64,000 nt of DNA from Luteirhabdus pelagi. GTDB lineage: Bacteria > Bacteroidota > Bacteroidia > Flavobacteriales > Flavobacteriaceae. The notes below the pieces were generated by a model. It ran no database searches. It had not been told where the DNA came from and saw nothing but the letters and a program-made list of their open reading frames with translations. Shown piece by piece: positions 8,674 to 18,718 of the stretch (positions are counted from its first letter, which is position 1; every line of letters begins with the position of its first letter). A program made the translations under genes and the position numbers. The stretch is from positions 620,001-684,000 of the forward strand of contig NZ_JAECMS010000002.1 in the NCBI RefSeq assembly GCF_016827595.1. The letters are read 5' to 3'.

Positions 8674-9435
8674 TTAAATGCAAATTAATAACACTTCATT
8701 TTTGTTTTCTATCCATCCCATATGACCTCCATCTATTATTTTTAAAGGGGTTTTGCTCTCTTTTGCTAGTTCTTTTGAAAGTGTTAAAGAAATTAACGGG
8801 TCGCTCTTTCCGGCAATCCATAGTTTTTCATTCGAAAAGCGTCGTAGGGTTTCCGTTTGATCTTTCCGCTGCATCATGCCCCGTATGCACGCCTTGATTC
8901 CTTTCAATGGAAATGATAAGGCTTCGTTTTTTAAGCGTTCGATAATTTCTTCATAGTCATAAATCTTTTCCGATGGAAATAAATTCGCAATCGCCATACG
9001 GATAAAGGGAGCGGGATTTTCATCCAGCAATCGCAAGGCTCTATTTCGATTTACTAATCGCTCTTCCGAATCAGGGAGGGTGGTAGAATTCAACAGCAAT
9101 AACCTTGAGATTCTTTCAGGATAGGCTTCGGCCATCGCCAACGCAACATAGCCACCCATGGAATGCCCTAAAATCGTGGCGGTAGAAATTTCACATTCAT
9201 CCATTATATAAATCACTACCTCAGCCATTTCCTCCATCGTATGCACATGCCCAAACACATCACTTTTACCATGACCGGGTAAATCGATAGTAATTACGGT
9301 TTTCGTTTCTGAAAGGGAATCGACAAATTCATTCCAAATTGTTGAACTTTCTAAAAAGCCGTGCAGCAAAACAATCGCAGGGCCTTTTCCTGAAACGGTG
9401 TAATGAATGTCGCAATCGCGATAGGTGGAAATCAT
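8674..9435 (-). CDS. Alpha/beta hydrolase
   Basis: A 253-residue alpha/beta hydrolase fold protein. The oxyanion motif is LLHGF near residue 25, the nucleophile elbow is GHSMGG at about residues 94-99, DLPGHGKSD precedes it, and the catalytic His is in the GGHMGW motif near residue 240. The length and motifs fit small cytoplasmic esterases/MenH-like enzymes, but the substrate cannot be told. It is transcribed divergently from brnQ with only 33 bases between start codons, so the two share a promoter region. Confidence 0.88.
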   Translation of the reverse strand: MISTYRDCDIHYTVSGKGPAIVLLHGFLESSTIWNEFVDSLSETKTVITIDLPGHGKSDVFGHVHTMEEMAEVVIYIMDECEISTATILGHSMGGYVALAMAEAYPERISRLLLLNSTTLPDSEERLVNRNRALRLLDENPAPFIRMAIANLFPSEKIYDYEEIIERLKNEALSFPLKGIKACIRGMMQRKDQTETLRRFSNEKLWIAGKSDPLISLTLSKELAKESKTPLKIIDGGHMGWIENKNEVLLICI

Positions 9436-9468
9436 ATTTTAGGTATCTTCAACCGCAAATATCTTGGA

Positions 9469-10743
9469 ATGCGGCATACCAAACAAACCTTTATGACAGC
9501 CTTTGCGCTGTTTTCACTTTTCTTTGGGGCGGGTAACCTTATTTTGCCTCCATTTTTAGGGTTTCAAGCAAGTTCTGAATGGATCTGGGTAACATTCGGT
9601 TTTGCTATTTCGGCGGTTATCATTCCAATTTTGGCCATTTATGGTCATGCTAGACTTCAAGGAACGCTCACCGATTTCGCTAAAAAAATCTCACCATCCA
9701 TAGCGTTGGTATATGCTGTTGCTATTTACTTGATTGCAATTTCGCTCCCATCTCCCAGAACAGCATCGGTTACTTACGAAATGGCCATCGCACCCTATTT
9801 CGAGCTGTCGTCGCTATGGTTTAGCTGCCTTTACTTTGCCTTGGTATTGCTATTCGCCCTAAACAGATCAAAGATTCTGGAACTGATTGGAAAATTTCTG
9901 ACCCCAATCCTGGTCATATTATTGGTGATTATTATCGCTATCGGACTTTTTGCAGAACATTCGGCCTATAGCATCTCCCAAAGTGTGAGTCCCTTTACCG
10001 AAGGTATTTTGGAAGGCTACCAAACCTTTGATGCGATTGGAGGTGTGGTGGTTGGAGGTGTTATTGTTGTTTCCTTCGCTTTGCAAGGGAAATACGGTTA
10101 CGAAGAAAAGAAAAAGATGATCGGTAAAGCTGGATTGTATGCTGGTTTCGGACTTTTTACCATCTATGCGGGACTGATTGCAATCGGTGCTTTTTATAGT
10201 GGCATGTTTACGGGTGAAACGAGAACCGAGCTTCTAACCTATTTGGGTATTGAGACCCTGGGAAATGTAGGGACTAGTTTTTTAGCGGTCGCGGTTGGAC
10301 TAGCATGTTTTACCACCGCAGTTGGGATCGTAACCGGTACTGCCGATTTCTTCAAGGGGATACTGGGAAATTCGCGGCTAGTTTATAGTGTTACGGCTGT
10401 TTTGGGATGCGCTATCGGAATTGCAGTGGGCCAATTCAACGTTGCCTATATTATCGATATCGCCCTGCCAGCACTAATGATTATTTATCCGTTGACCATT
10501 ATTCTAATTTTGCTGAATGCCATCCCACAGCAATTTGCTTCTCCGTTAGTATTCCGAATAGTGGCTCTGATAACGGTTCTATTCAGTCTTCCCGATTTTT
10601 TGGGATTTATAGTGGAGAGTGAAGCATTGACGTCAATTAGAAATACCATTCCACTCGGAAACCAAAATATGGGATGGGTGCTTCCAGCATTCCTGGCGTT
10701 TATACTAGCGAACCTTCTTCACAGAACGAAAAAGGCCCCATAA
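9469..10743 (+). CDS. brnQ: Branched-chain amino acid transporter BrnQ (LIVCS family)
   Basis: BrnQ carriers import leucine, isoleucine and valine with sodium across the inner membrane. The protein is almost entirely hydrophobic with about 12 predicted membrane segments, and the N-terminal signature ALFSLFFGAGNLILPPFLG is diagnostic of the family. The start is set at ATG 9469 (MRHTKQTFMTAF...), because an ATG further upstream at 9403 would run backwards through the start of the divergent hydrolase gene and add 22 residues unlike the family. The gene ends next to a short hairpin and is convergent with the aminopeptidase gene. Confidence 0.93.
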   Translation: MRHTKQTFMTAFALFSLFFGAGNLILPPFLGFQASSEWIWVTFGFAISAVIIPILAIYGHARLQGTLTDFAKKISPSIALVYAVAIYLIAISLPSPRTASVTYEMAIAPYFELSSLWFSCLYFALVLLFALNRSKILELIGKFLTPILVILLVIIIAIGLFAEHSAYSISQSVSPFTEGILEGYQTFDAIGGVVVGGVIVVSFALQGKYGYEEKKKMIGKAGLYAGFGLFTIYAGLIAIGAFYSGMFTGETRTELLTYLGIETLGNVGTSFLAVAVGLACFTTAVGIVTGTADFFKGILGNSRLVYSVTAVLGCAIGIAVGQFNVAYIIDIALPALMIIYPLTIILILLNAIPQQFASPLVFRIVALITVLFSLPDFLGFIVESEALTSIRNTIPLGNQNMGWVLPAFLAFILANLLHRTKKAP

Positions 10744-10755
10744 AAATGAGGCCTT
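10732..10755. terminator. Short bidirectional hairpin between brnQ and M24B gene
   Basis: AAGGCC (10732-10737) pairs with GGCCTT (10750-10755) around a 12-base A-rich loop. It spans the brnQ stop and lies between two convergent genes, so it may end transcription in either direction. The stem is only 6 bp and the T-run is poor. Confidence 0.4.
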
Positions 10756-10776
10756 ATACTTTGAAAAAGTATTTAC

Positions 10777-12069
10777 TTATGCATTCATGATCTCTTCGAT
10801 CTCATCAGCTTCAATAGGAATATTTCGCATTAAGTTGAACGGTTCTCCTTCCTCTTGAATCACCACATCATCCTCCAATCGAATTCCGAAGCCTTCATCA
10901 GGAATGTAAATGCCCGGCTCAACCGTAAATACCTGATTGACCTGCATCGGCTCCCATAAAATTCCGTAGTCGTGGGTGTCCAAGCCAATATGGTGACTGG
11001 TCCCGTGCATAAAATATTTCTTATACGCTGGCCATTCCGGATCCTCGTTCTGAACATCAGCCGTATCCAATAAACCTAAGTCCAATAAAGCAGAGGTCAT
11101 CATCTTCCCGACTTCCACGTGATATTCCTTCCATAGCGTGCCTGGCACTAACATTTTGGTAGCGTCATCCTTCACCTTATTTACGGCATTATACACCTCT
11201 TTTTGGCGCTTGGTAAACCGTCCGCTAACGGGAATGGTCCGCGACATATCACTGCTGTAATTAGCATATTCGGCACCCACATCCATTAAGATAAGGTCAC
11301 CTTCTTTACATTGTTGATTGTTCTCCACATAGTGAAGCACATTTGCGTTGTTTCCACTGGCCACGATAGGTGTATAGGCGAATCCGCGTGATCGATTCCG
11401 AAGAAATTCGTGCATATATTCTGCTTCAATCTCGAATTCCCAAACACCGGCCTTCACAAAATTCAGGACTCTTTTGAAGCCTTTTTCCGTAATGTTACAG
11501 GCCGTTTGCATCAAATCGAGTTCGATCTCATCCTTTACCGAACGCAACCGCTGCAAAATAGGGTTGCTCTTCGCCCAACGATGGGCTGGGTATTGCTGCT
11601 TCGTCTTTTTGATGAAACGATCCTCGCGGGTTTCCGTTTCTACATTGGCGCGATAGTGTTCATTAGTGTTGAAGTATATCGTGCTGCACTGCGTCATCAG
11701 TTCAAAGAAAATCTTATCGAATTCTTTCAACCAGTATACCGTTCTGATACCGCTAACTTCAAAGGCTTTTTCCTTCGTCAGTTTTTCACCTTCCCAAACC
11801 GCAATATGCTCGTTGGTTTCGGTTAAGAACAATACCTCTCGATGCTTTTCTTCAACCGCATCCGGAAAAAGTAGCAACATGCTTGCATTCTGGTCGACCC
11901 CACTTAAATAGAAAAGATCGCGCGCCTGTTCAAATGGCATGGTGCTATCGGCACCGATAGGGTAAATGTCGTTACTGTTGAAAACCGCCAAGCTATTCGA
12001 CTTCATCTGTTTCATGAAGTTTTTACGGTTTTTTACAAAAAGACTACTGTCTATAGGATGGTATTTCAT
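10777..12069 (-). CDS. pepP: Xaa-Pro aminopeptidase (M24B, PepP-type)
   Basis: This dinuclear-metal peptidase removes N-terminal residues next to proline. The 430-residue protein has an N-terminal creatinase/aminopeptidase-N domain (residues 1-170) and a C-terminal pita-bread domain. All five metal ligands are visible: Asp in LMDVGAEY and in SSDMSRT, His in HGTSHHIGLD, Glu in VEPGIYI and Glu in IRLEDDV. Length and start fit the family. A TAnnTTTG promoter element lies 22 bases upstream of the ATG. It appears to be a cytoplasmic, single-gene unit. Confidence 0.94.
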   Translation of the reverse strand: MKYHPIDSSLFVKNRKNFMKQMKSNSLAVFNSNDIYPIGADSTMPFEQARDLFYLSGVDQNASMLLLFPDAVEEKHREVLFLTETNEHIAVWEGEKLTKEKAFEVSGIRTVYWLKEFDKIFFELMTQCSTIYFNTNEHYRANVETETREDRFIKKTKQQYPAHRWAKSNPILQRLRSVKDEIELDLMQTACNITEKGFKRVLNFVKAGVWEFEIEAEYMHEFLRNRSRGFAYTPIVASGNNANVLHYVENNQQCKEGDLILMDVGAEYANYSSDMSRTIPVSGRFTKRQKEVYNAVNKVKDDATKMLVPGTLWKEYHVEVGKMMTSALLDLGLLDTADVQNEDPEWPAYKKYFMHGTSHHIGLDTHDYGILWEPMQVNQVFTVEPGIYIPDEGFGIRLEDDVVIQEEGEPFNLMRNIPIEADEIEEIMNA

Positions 12070-12090
12070 TGCTTTTTATTCTTATTTCTA

Positions 12091-12098
12091 CAAAATTA
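12091..12098 (-). promoter_or_regulatory. -7 element TAATTTTG of the aminopeptidase gene
   Basis: Read on the minus strand the bases are TAATTTTG, matching TAnnTTTG, 22 bases before the start codon at 12069. Confidence 0.5.
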
Positions 12099-12196
12099 CA
12101 TGAAATTAAACCAAAGCCCATGACCGCTATTTAAAACTTTGCCGTAATTCTAAATTTCTTTTATATTGTTCTTTTTTCAAAGTAACCTCACTCTTT

Positions 12197-12991
12197 ATGA
12201 AAGTTTTAGCGCTAGCAATCCATCTATTGCTTTCCATTTTTGTTTATGGACAAGTAGGGATAAATACGAACGACCCTCAAACCACTCTAGATGTCCAAGT
12301 TCCAAATCCTGCGACGCCGGATTCCTCTGCCGGAATTGGTTTTCCACAGGTAACCATATTGCCATCTTCAGGTAATAAGGCTGGACAAGTGGTATATCAC
12401 ACTATAGATGACGAGTTTTATTATTACGATGGAATAGCATGGTTCCCTTTAAAAGCTAATGTAGATGTTGTACAAGACTTGACGAGTCCAAACAATGGAG
12501 ATGTTCTTTCTACTGCTGGATTAGTGGCTGAAATCAAGGATCTTTTTCCAAAAACCTGGGAGGAGAGAGATAATACTAATAGAAATTTTAGCAGTACGTG
12601 GGCAACAGGATTTACAACCCAAACGGTTACCATCAGGGATGGGTTCGATTGTAGATATAGGTATGAACTACCTTCACGCAATGATCAAACAAGTTGGGGA
12701 GGCGGTTATACATTAGTTCAAATCTCTGTGAATGGCGGTGCCTTTCAAGATGTGGTAGATATGGGATATCAACAATCCATGGTTAATGGCGGCGCAATTA
12801 TTCATACGGCTACCAAAACTGTCTATTTCGATCGAGGTGCATTTGGAATTCCTGCCACTGGCGACTACACTATTCAAGTTAGGCTTCGTCATCGCTCATA
12901 TTCTGGTACGCTAATGATTAATGGAAGTAGGGGAAGTTCTGCAAATGAATCTGCAAGTCTGCATGAATTTTCAGAAATTATAAGGGGATAA
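12197..12991 (+). CDS. Secreted protein of unknown function
   Basis: The 264-residue protein has a clear signal peptide (MKVLALAIHLLLSIFVYGQ). The mature N-terminus begins VGINTNDPQTTLDV, a motif seen at the start of many secreted Bacteroidota surface proteins, followed by a 'GQVVYHTIDDEFYYYDGIAWFPL' type strand common in tail-fibre-like or collagen-like repeat proteins. The C-terminal half (about residues 110-264) is predicted beta-rich with alternating polar and hydrophobic residues and no catalytic motif. It has no T9SS sorting domain. It stands alone between the aminopeptidase gene and the large Asp-box gene. I cannot assign a function. Confidence 0.75.
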   Translation: MKVLALAIHLLLSIFVYGQVGINTNDPQTTLDVQVPNPATPDSSAGIGFPQVTILPSSGNKAGQVVYHTIDDEFYYYDGIAWFPLKANVDVVQDLTSPNNGDVLSTAGLVAEIKDLFPKTWEERDNTNRNFSSTWATGFTTQTVTIRDGFDCRYRYELPSRNDQTSWGGGYTLVQISVNGGAFQDVVDMGYQQSMVNGGAIIHTATKTVYFDRGAFGIPATGDYTIQVRLRHRSYSGTLMINGSRGSSANESASLHEFSEIIRG

Positions 12992-13075
12992 CAGTAGGTG
13001 TAGAGTGCTTTTTATCCTTTCTGTTGAAGAAATCTTTCTTTATGTGTATTTTCATAGATTCAAAACTTGATTCTG

Positions 13076-15916
13076 ATGAAACACATCCTCTCATTAACAC
13101 TTCTGTTATTTTTTACCCTTATTTATGCCCAACAACCGGCAACTTCTACCGAAGCCATGCAACAGGCGCTTCAGCAAAAGGAGCAACTGTTGGAAACGTC
13201 ACTCGTAAAAAACATTCCATTTAAAAACATCGGACCAACGGTCATGAGTGGACGGGTAACCGATTTCGCCGTAAATCCTGCCAATCCAACCGAATTTTTC
13301 GTCGGATATGCGAGTGGTGGTGTTTGGCATACCAACAATAACGGAACAACCTTCACCCCAATCCTCGATAACAGCCTTACCCAAAATGTGGGAAGCATCG
13401 CCATGGATTGGGAAAACAATATTTTATGGGTAGGTACAGGGGAAGTGAATGCCTCTCGCTCCAGTTATGCAGGCATCGGACTGTTGAAAAGTACCGATAG
13501 AGGTGAAACTTGGGAGAATGTGGGCTTAAATGATAGTCACCACATCAGCAAGATCCTTATCAACCCCAAAAATCCTGAAGAGGTAGTCGTCGGAGTGGTC
13601 GGACACCTATATTCCGAAAACACCGAAAGAGGCGTGTATAAAACCTTGGATGGTGGCCAGAGTTGGAATCGCACCTTATATGTTGATGGAGGCAGTGGGA
13701 TTATTGAAATGGACCGCGATCCGAAGAACTTCAACATCATATATGCTTCTTCTTGGGATAAGGACCGAAAGGCATGGAATTTCCGTGGAAGTGGAGAAGG
13801 CAGTGCTATCTATAAAAGTACCGATGCAGGGAATACGTGGACAAAAGTTTCGGTAGATGGTAGCGGCTTTCCAGTTGGGGAAGGCGTTGGTCGTATCGGT
13901 TTGGCAGTAGTAGACGAAAACACCGTGTATGCCATTCATGATAATCAGGACCGTCGGGAAGAAGAAAATGAAGAGGATGAAAACGACGATCTGACGAAAG
14001 ACGATTTTAAGGAAATGACGGTACAGCAATTTTTGGACTTGGACAACGATAAGTTGAAACAATTTCTTCGCAGAAATGGTTTTCAGGAGAAATATCGCCC
14101 GGAAAACGTGAAAAACATGGTGCGTGGCGGAACGGTGAAGCCCATCGATCTTGCAAAATACCTTGAGGATGCTAATAGCATGCTTTTCGATTCTCCCGTG
14201 ATTGGGGCTGAAGTATACAAAAGCACAAACGGAGGCAAAACGTGGAGCAAGACGCACGAAGGCTATTTAGACGACCTGTATTATTCGTATGGATATTACT
14301 TCGGAAAAGTGCACGTAGACCCGAGCAACGCTCAGAAAATTTATATTTATGGAGTCCCAATCCTGAAGTCGGACGATGGTGGAAAAACCTTTGAAAGCAT
14401 TAGCGCTGAAAACGTACATGCCGATCACCATGCGCTATGGATTAACCCAAATCGTTCAGGTCATTTAATAGATGGGAACGATGGAGGGGTAAATATTTCG
14501 TACGACGATGGTGAAAACTGGATCAAGAACAACGCTCCGGCCGTTGGACAGTTCTATACCGTGAATGTCGATAATGAAAAACCGTATAATGTTTATGGAG
14601 GCCTTCAGGACAATGGTGTTTGGGTAGGGGCGCATAACGCCGAAATGGATTTTTCGTGGCAGCAAAGCGGTCAGAATCCGTATAAAAGCATCATGGGTGG
14701 CGATGGTATGCAAGTGCAGATAGATAGTCGGAACAGCGACATCGTATATACCGGATTTCAGTTTGGGAACTATTATCGAATCAATCGTGAAACAGAAGAG
14801 ACCACTTACATTCAACCAAAACATGAGTTGGGGGAAAGTCCGTATCGTTTCAACTGGCAAACACCGATATTGTTGAGTCCGCACAACCAAGACATCCTGT
14901 ATTTAGGAGGTAATAAATTGATGCGCTCGATGAACCAAGGAACCGATTGGGAAGCTATTTCTGGCGATCTTACCCAAGGTGGAAAAAAAGGAAATGTCGC
15001 CTATGGAACTTTGACGAGCATCAGCGAATCACCCTTCAAATTTGGATTGCTGTATGCTGGAAGTGATGATGGAATGTTGCACGTATCTCAAAATGCAGGT
15101 GGAAATTGGGTGAATATTTCTAAAACCTTTCCAAACGACCTATGGGTCAGCCACGTGATAGCCTCACAGCATAAAAAAGAGCGTGTGTATGTTACGTTGA
15201 ATGGGAATCGCTGGGACGATTTTAAGCCGTATGTATATGTAAGTGAAAATTATGGTCAGTCGTGGAAAGACATCAGAAGCAACTTACCAGCGTCTCCCGT
15301 GAATGTTATTAAGGAAGATCCTGCGAATGAAGATGTGTTGTATTTGGGAACCGATAACGGTGCTTATGTAAGCTGGGATCGTGGTGATAGCTGGCAGGCA
15401 TTTTCTGAAGGCTTGCCGCGAGTGGCAGTACACGATTTGGTGGTTCAGGAGCGTGAAAAGGATTTGGTTTTGGGAACGCACGGACGCTCTTTTTACCTCG
15501 CCGATGTGGAATTGTTGCAAATGATGAAGCAAGGTGAAATGAATGCGCTGATCGTTTCAGAATTGAAGCCCATTTCACACTCACGTCGTTGGGGAGGCAG
15601 CTATAGTATGTGGTATGAAACCAACGAACCTTCGGTTGAGATGCAATTCTATTCCCCTTCAGCAGGAAAGGGAAGCCTTCAAATTGAAACGAAAGAGGGA
15701 AAAGTGCTTCAAAAAATGGAGCAGGAATTCGATAAAGGCATTAATGTGATGCACTATGATTTGACCGTATCCGAAAAAGGTGTTAAGACATTAGAGAAAA
15801 ATGAAGTCAAAACTTCAAAGGCGCAAAACGAAAAGTATTATTTGCCAATAGGGGAATATGTTGCGAAGATTACGGTGGGCAACCAAGAGAAAACAATTCC
15901 GTTAGTGATTGAATAA
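13076..15916 (+). CDS. Large secreted Asp-box (VPS10/BNR-type) propeller protein
   Basis: The start is ATG 13076 (MKHILSLTLLLFFTLIYAQQ, a signal peptide); a TTG three codons earlier is less likely. The 946-residue product contains about ten Asp-boxes of the form S-x-D-x-G-x-x-W: KSTDRGETW, KTLDGGQSW, KSTDAGNTW, KSTNGGKTW, KSDDGGKTF, RSMNQGTDW, VSENYGQSW, VSWDRGDSW and others. This is the layout of sortilin/VPS10 and glycosidase-like beta-propellers and of the 'glycosyl hydrolase' proteins often found in Bacteroidota. A charged helical segment (about residues 285-365) rich in Glu and Asp interrupts the propeller. There is a C-terminal beta domain. No glycosidase active site can be identified, so the enzyme label should be used cautiously. 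Confidence 0.85.
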   Translation: MKHILSLTLLLFFTLIYAQQPATSTEAMQQALQQKEQLLETSLVKNIPFKNIGPTVMSGRVTDFAVNPANPTEFFVGYASGGVWHTNNNGTTFTPILDNSLTQNVGSIAMDWENNILWVGTGEVNASRSSYAGIGLLKSTDRGETWENVGLNDSHHISKILINPKNPEEVVVGVVGHLYSENTERGVYKTLDGGQSWNRTLYVDGGSGIIEMDRDPKNFNIIYASSWDKDRKAWNFRGSGEGSAIYKSTDAGNTWTKVSVDGSGFPVGEGVGRIGLAVVDENTVYAIHDNQDRREEENEEDENDDLTKDDFKEMTVQQFLDLDNDKLKQFLRRNGFQEKYRPENVKNMVRGGTVKPIDLAKYLEDANSMLFDSPVIGAEVYKSTNGGKTWSKTHEGYLDDLYYSYGYYFGKVHVDPSNAQKIYIYGVPILKSDDGGKTFESISAENVHADHHALWINPNRSGHLIDGNDGGVNISYDDGENWIKNNAPAVGQFYTVNVDNEKPYNVYGGLQDNGVWVGAHNAEMDFSWQQSGQNPYKSIMGGDGMQVQIDSRNSDIVYTGFQFGNYYRINRETEETTYIQPKHELGESPYRFNWQTPILLSPHNQDILYLGGNKLMRSMNQGTDWEAISGDLTQGGKKGNVAYGTLTSISESPFKFGLLYAGSDDGMLHVSQNAGGNWVNISKTFPNDLWVSHVIASQHKKERVYVTLNGNRWDDFKPYVYVSENYGQSWKDIRSNLPASPVNVIKEDPANEDVLYLGTDNGAYVSWDRGDSWQAFSEGLPRVAVHDLVVQEREKDLVLGTHGRSFYLADVELLQMMKQGEMNALIVSELKPISHSRRWGGSYSMWYETNEPSVEMQFYSPSAGKGSLQIETKEGKVLQKMEQEFDKGINVMHYDLTVSEKGVKTLEKNEVKTSKAQNEKYYLPIGEYVAKITVGNQEKTIPLVIE

Positions 15917-15959
15917 AGTTTATAACAATTCTAAATAACAATACAAAGCCAGTCGATTG

Positions 15960-15991
15960 TTTGCCGAAAACAGTTCTGAGCCCTATTTTTG
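15960..15991 (+). promoter_or_regulatory. Complete Bacteroidota promoter of the sdhCAB operon
   Basis: TTTG at 15960-15963 and TATTTTTG at 15984-15991 are separated by 20 bases, an excellent match to the -33/-7 (TTTG-N19/20-TAnnTTTG) promoter of the Bacteroidota primary sigma factor. The sdhC ATG lies 27 bases downstream. Confidence 0.75.
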
Positions 15992-16018
15992 TAACTCAAA
16001 AATCTGAAACAAAACCTT

Positions 16019-16684
16019 ATGGGAATGTTATCCGCCTCAATCGCCAAAAAAGTGGCGATGGCCCTTTCAGGCCTTTTTCTCGTCTTTTTCCTTGCTCAGC
16101 ATTTTACCATTAATATCACGTCTGTAATCGACCCCGACACTTTCAACGAGTGGTCGCATTTTATGGGAACCAATCCGTTGGTGCAATTTGTATTGCAACC
16201 TATTTTGATTTTCGGAGTGGTATTTCACTTCATCATGGGAATCATTATCGAGTTGAAAAACAACAAAGCGCGTCAGAAAGGATATGCGAAATATGCTGGA
16301 AACAAGAACTCTTCTTGGGCATCCCGAAACATGATTATTTCTGGAGCCGTAGTGTTGGCCTTTCTTGGGCTTCACTTTTACGACTTTTGGGTTCCGGAAA
16401 TGATCTATAAGTATGTTGAGGTGAATGAAGCGCTGGAAAGTCGCTATTACCCAGAATTGGTCCATAAGTTTGAAGACCCTATCCGAGTACTTATATATGT
16501 CGTTAGTTTCGTCTTATTGATGTTTCACTTATGGCACGGTTTCTCTTCTTCGTTTCAGACAATGGGATGGAACAATAAATTTTCAAAAGGATTACAAGGG
16601 TTCACAAAGGTATACGCCATCGCAATTCCTGCGGGCTTTATCTTTATCGCGCTATACCTTCACTTTAATCAACTTTCCCACTAA
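16019..16684 (+). CDS. sdhC: Succinate dehydrogenase cytochrome b subunit SdhC
   Basis: This is the membrane anchor of the succinate:menaquinone oxidoreductase (complex II), carrying b-type haem and passing electrons to quinone. The 221-residue protein has five hydrophobic segments and the family start 'SASIAKKVAMALSGLFLVFFLAQH'; His residues in HFTIN, FHFIMG, LGLHFYDFW and LMFHLWHG are positioned to act as haem ligands. The single larger anchor subunit is typical of the type B (Bacteroidota/epsilon) enzyme. It starts the sdhCAB operon, 12 bases before sdhA, with a clear promoter upstream. Confidence 0.95.
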   Translation: MGMLSASIAKKVAMALSGLFLVFFLAQHFTINITSVIDPDTFNEWSHFMGTNPLVQFVLQPILIFGVVFHFIMGIIIELKNNKARQKGYAKYAGNKNSSWASRNMIISGAVVLAFLGLHFYDFWVPEMIYKYVEVNEALESRYYPELVHKFEDPIRVLIYVVSFVLLMFHLWHGFSSSFQTMGWNNKFSKGLQGFTKVYAIAIPAGFIFIALYLHFNQLSH

Positions 16685-16696
16685 AAAGCAATAGCT

Positions 16697-18700
16697 ATGT
16701 CAAATTTTAAAGCTCATATACCTACTGGACCGCTAAGCGAAAAGTGGACAAAACATAAGAACGAAATCAACCTGGTGAACCCAGCCAACAAACGTAACAT
16801 CGATGTTATCGTCGTCGGAACGGGATTAGCCGGTGGAAGTGCTGCTGCAACCTTGGCAGAACTTGGCTATAATGTTAAGACATTCTGCTATCAGGATTCT
16901 CCACGTCGGGCACACTCTATTGCCGCCCAGGGAGGAATCAATGCAGCAAAAAACTATCAAGGCGATGGTGATTCTACCTACCGTCTCTTTTACGACACGA
17001 TTAAAGGGGGCGATTACCGCTCTCGTGAAGGAAATGTATACCGTTTGGCTGAGGTGTCGGCAAATATTATCGACCAATGTGTGGCACAAGGCGTTCCTTT
17101 CGCTCGTGAATACGGAGGTCTCTTAGACAACCGCTCGTTTGGTGGGGTATTGGTTAGCCGTACGTTTTATGCGAAAGGGCAGACAGGACAGCAATTGTTG
17201 CTGGGAGCCTATTCAGCGATGAACCGCCAGATTAACCGTGGAAAGATTCAGCCATTTAACCGACATGAAATGTTGGACTTGGTCATCGTAGATGGCAAAG
17301 CTAGAGGCATTATTGCGCGCGATTTGGTAACGGGGAAGATTGAGCGTCACTCGGCTCACGCAGTTGTAGTGGCTTCTGGTGGCTACGGAAATGTATTCTA
17401 CCTTTCTACCAATGCGATGGGAAGTAATGTAACGGCTGCCTGGAAAATCCATAAGCGCGGTGCCTACTTTGCAAATCCGTGCTTCACTCAAATTCACCCA
17501 ACCTGTATTCCGGTTTCGGGCGACCACCAATCAAAACTTACCTTGATGTCGGAGTCGCTTCGTAACGATGGACGAATTTGGGTGCCGAAGAAAAAAGAAG
17601 ATGCCGAGGCCATTCGCCAAGGAAAATTGAAGCCAACCGAACTTTCAGAAGACGAACGCGACTACTATTTGGAGCGTCGTTACCCATCTTTCGGTAACCT
17701 TGTACCCCGTGATGTTGCTTCACGTGCTGCCAAAGAGCGTTGCGATGCTGGTTTTGGGGTGAACAAAACTGGAGAGGCGGTATATCTCGATTTCGCTTCA
17801 GCCATCATGCGCTACGGAAAAGAGCAGGCTGCCATTGAAAAAATTGACAACCCTTCCGATGCCAAAATCAAAGAGTTAGGTAAAAAAGCAGTTGAAAACA
17901 AATACGGAAACCTCTTCCAAATGTACGAGCAGATTGTAGATGAGAATCCGTATGAAACACCGATGAAGATTTATCCAGCGGTACACTATACCATGGGAGG
18001 TGTTTGGGTAGATTACAACCTACAAACCACGATTCCAGGTTGCTATGCTGCCGGTGAAGCGAATTTTAGCGATCACGGTGCCAACCGACTTGGAGCGTCT
18101 GCCTTAATGCAAGGCTTGGCCGATGGCTATTTCGTATTGCCATATACTATTGGTGATTATTTGGCGGATGATATCCGAACGGGTAAAATTTCGACTGAAA
18201 CACCCGAATTTGAAGAAGCAGAAAAGAATGTTCGTCAACGTCTTGAAAAACTGGCGAATAATAACGGAACAAAATCGGTTGACCATTTCCACAAGCGATT
18301 GGGAAAAATCATGTGGAACAAGGTCGGGATGTCGCGTAACGCACAGGGGTTGAAGGAAGCGATTTCTGAAATCAAGGAATTGCGTGAAGAATTTTGGAAA
18401 GATGTTCGCGTACCGGGCGATATGGACGAAATGAACCAAGAACTTGAAAAAGCAGGTCGCGTAGCCGATTTCTTAGAGTTGGGTGAATTGTTCGCAAAGG
18501 ACGCCCTTCACCGTGAGGAAAGTTGTGGAGGTCACTTCCGTGAAGAATATCAAACCGAGGAAGGAGAGGCAAAACGTGACGATGAGAACTTTATGTACGT
18601 TGCGGCTTGGGAATACAAAGGAGAGCCTAGTGAAGCCGTATTGCATAAAGAAAACTTGGATTACGAAAATATCGAGGTGAAAACCCGAAGTTATAAATAA
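16697..18700 (+). CDS. sdhA: Succinate dehydrogenase/fumarate reductase flavoprotein SdhA
   Basis: SdhA oxidises succinate to fumarate with covalently bound FAD in the TCA cycle. The 667-residue product has the N-terminal dinucleotide fold [11 protein letters not shown] (near residue 42), the [10 protein letters not shown] motif that carries the His for covalent flavin attachment, the HPT and R-containing substrate motifs ([26 protein letters not shown]), and [18 protein letters not shown] near the C-terminal flavin site. Its length is typical of the Bacteroidota type B enzyme. Gaps to sdhC (12 bases) and sdhB (18 bases) show one operon. Confidence 0.97.
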   Translation: MSNFKAHIPTGPLSEKWTKHKNEINLVNPANKRNIDVIVVGTGLAGGSAAATLAELGYNVKTFCYQDSPRRAHSIAAQGGINAAKNYQGDGDSTYRLFYDTIKGGDYRSREGNVYRLAEVSANIIDQCVAQGVPFAREYGGLLDNRSFGGVLVSRTFYAKGQTGQQLLLGAYSAMNRQINRGKIQPFNRHEMLDLVIVDGKARGIIARDLVTGKIERHSAHAVVVASGGYGNVFYLSTNAMGSNVTAAWKIHKRGAYFANPCFTQIHPTCIPVSGDHQSKLTLMSESLRNDGRIWVPKKKEDAEAIRQGKLKPTELSEDERDYYLERRYPSFGNLVPRDVASRAAKERCDAGFGVNKTGEAVYLDFASAIMRYGKEQAAIEKIDNPSDAKIKELGKKAVENKYGNLFQMYEQIVDENPYETPMKIYPAVHYTMGGVWVDYNLQTTIPGCYAAGEANFSDHGANRLGASALMQGLADGYFVLPYTIGDYLADDIRTGKISTETPEFEEAEKNVRQRLEKLANNNGTKSVDHFHKRLGKIMWNKVGMSRNAQGLKEAISEIKELREEFWKDVRVPGDMDEMNQELEKAGRVADFLELGELFAKDALHREESCGGHFREEYQTEEGEAKRDDENFMYVAAWEYKGEPSEAVLHKENLDYENIEVKTRSYK

Positions 18701-18718
18701 TATTAAAGCGGAATTACT

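Noticed and set aside
13076-15916. Glycoside hydrolase (sialidase) annotation of the Asp-box protein
   Set aside because: Asp-boxes define a propeller shape only; no catalytic residues of a sialidase could be identified.
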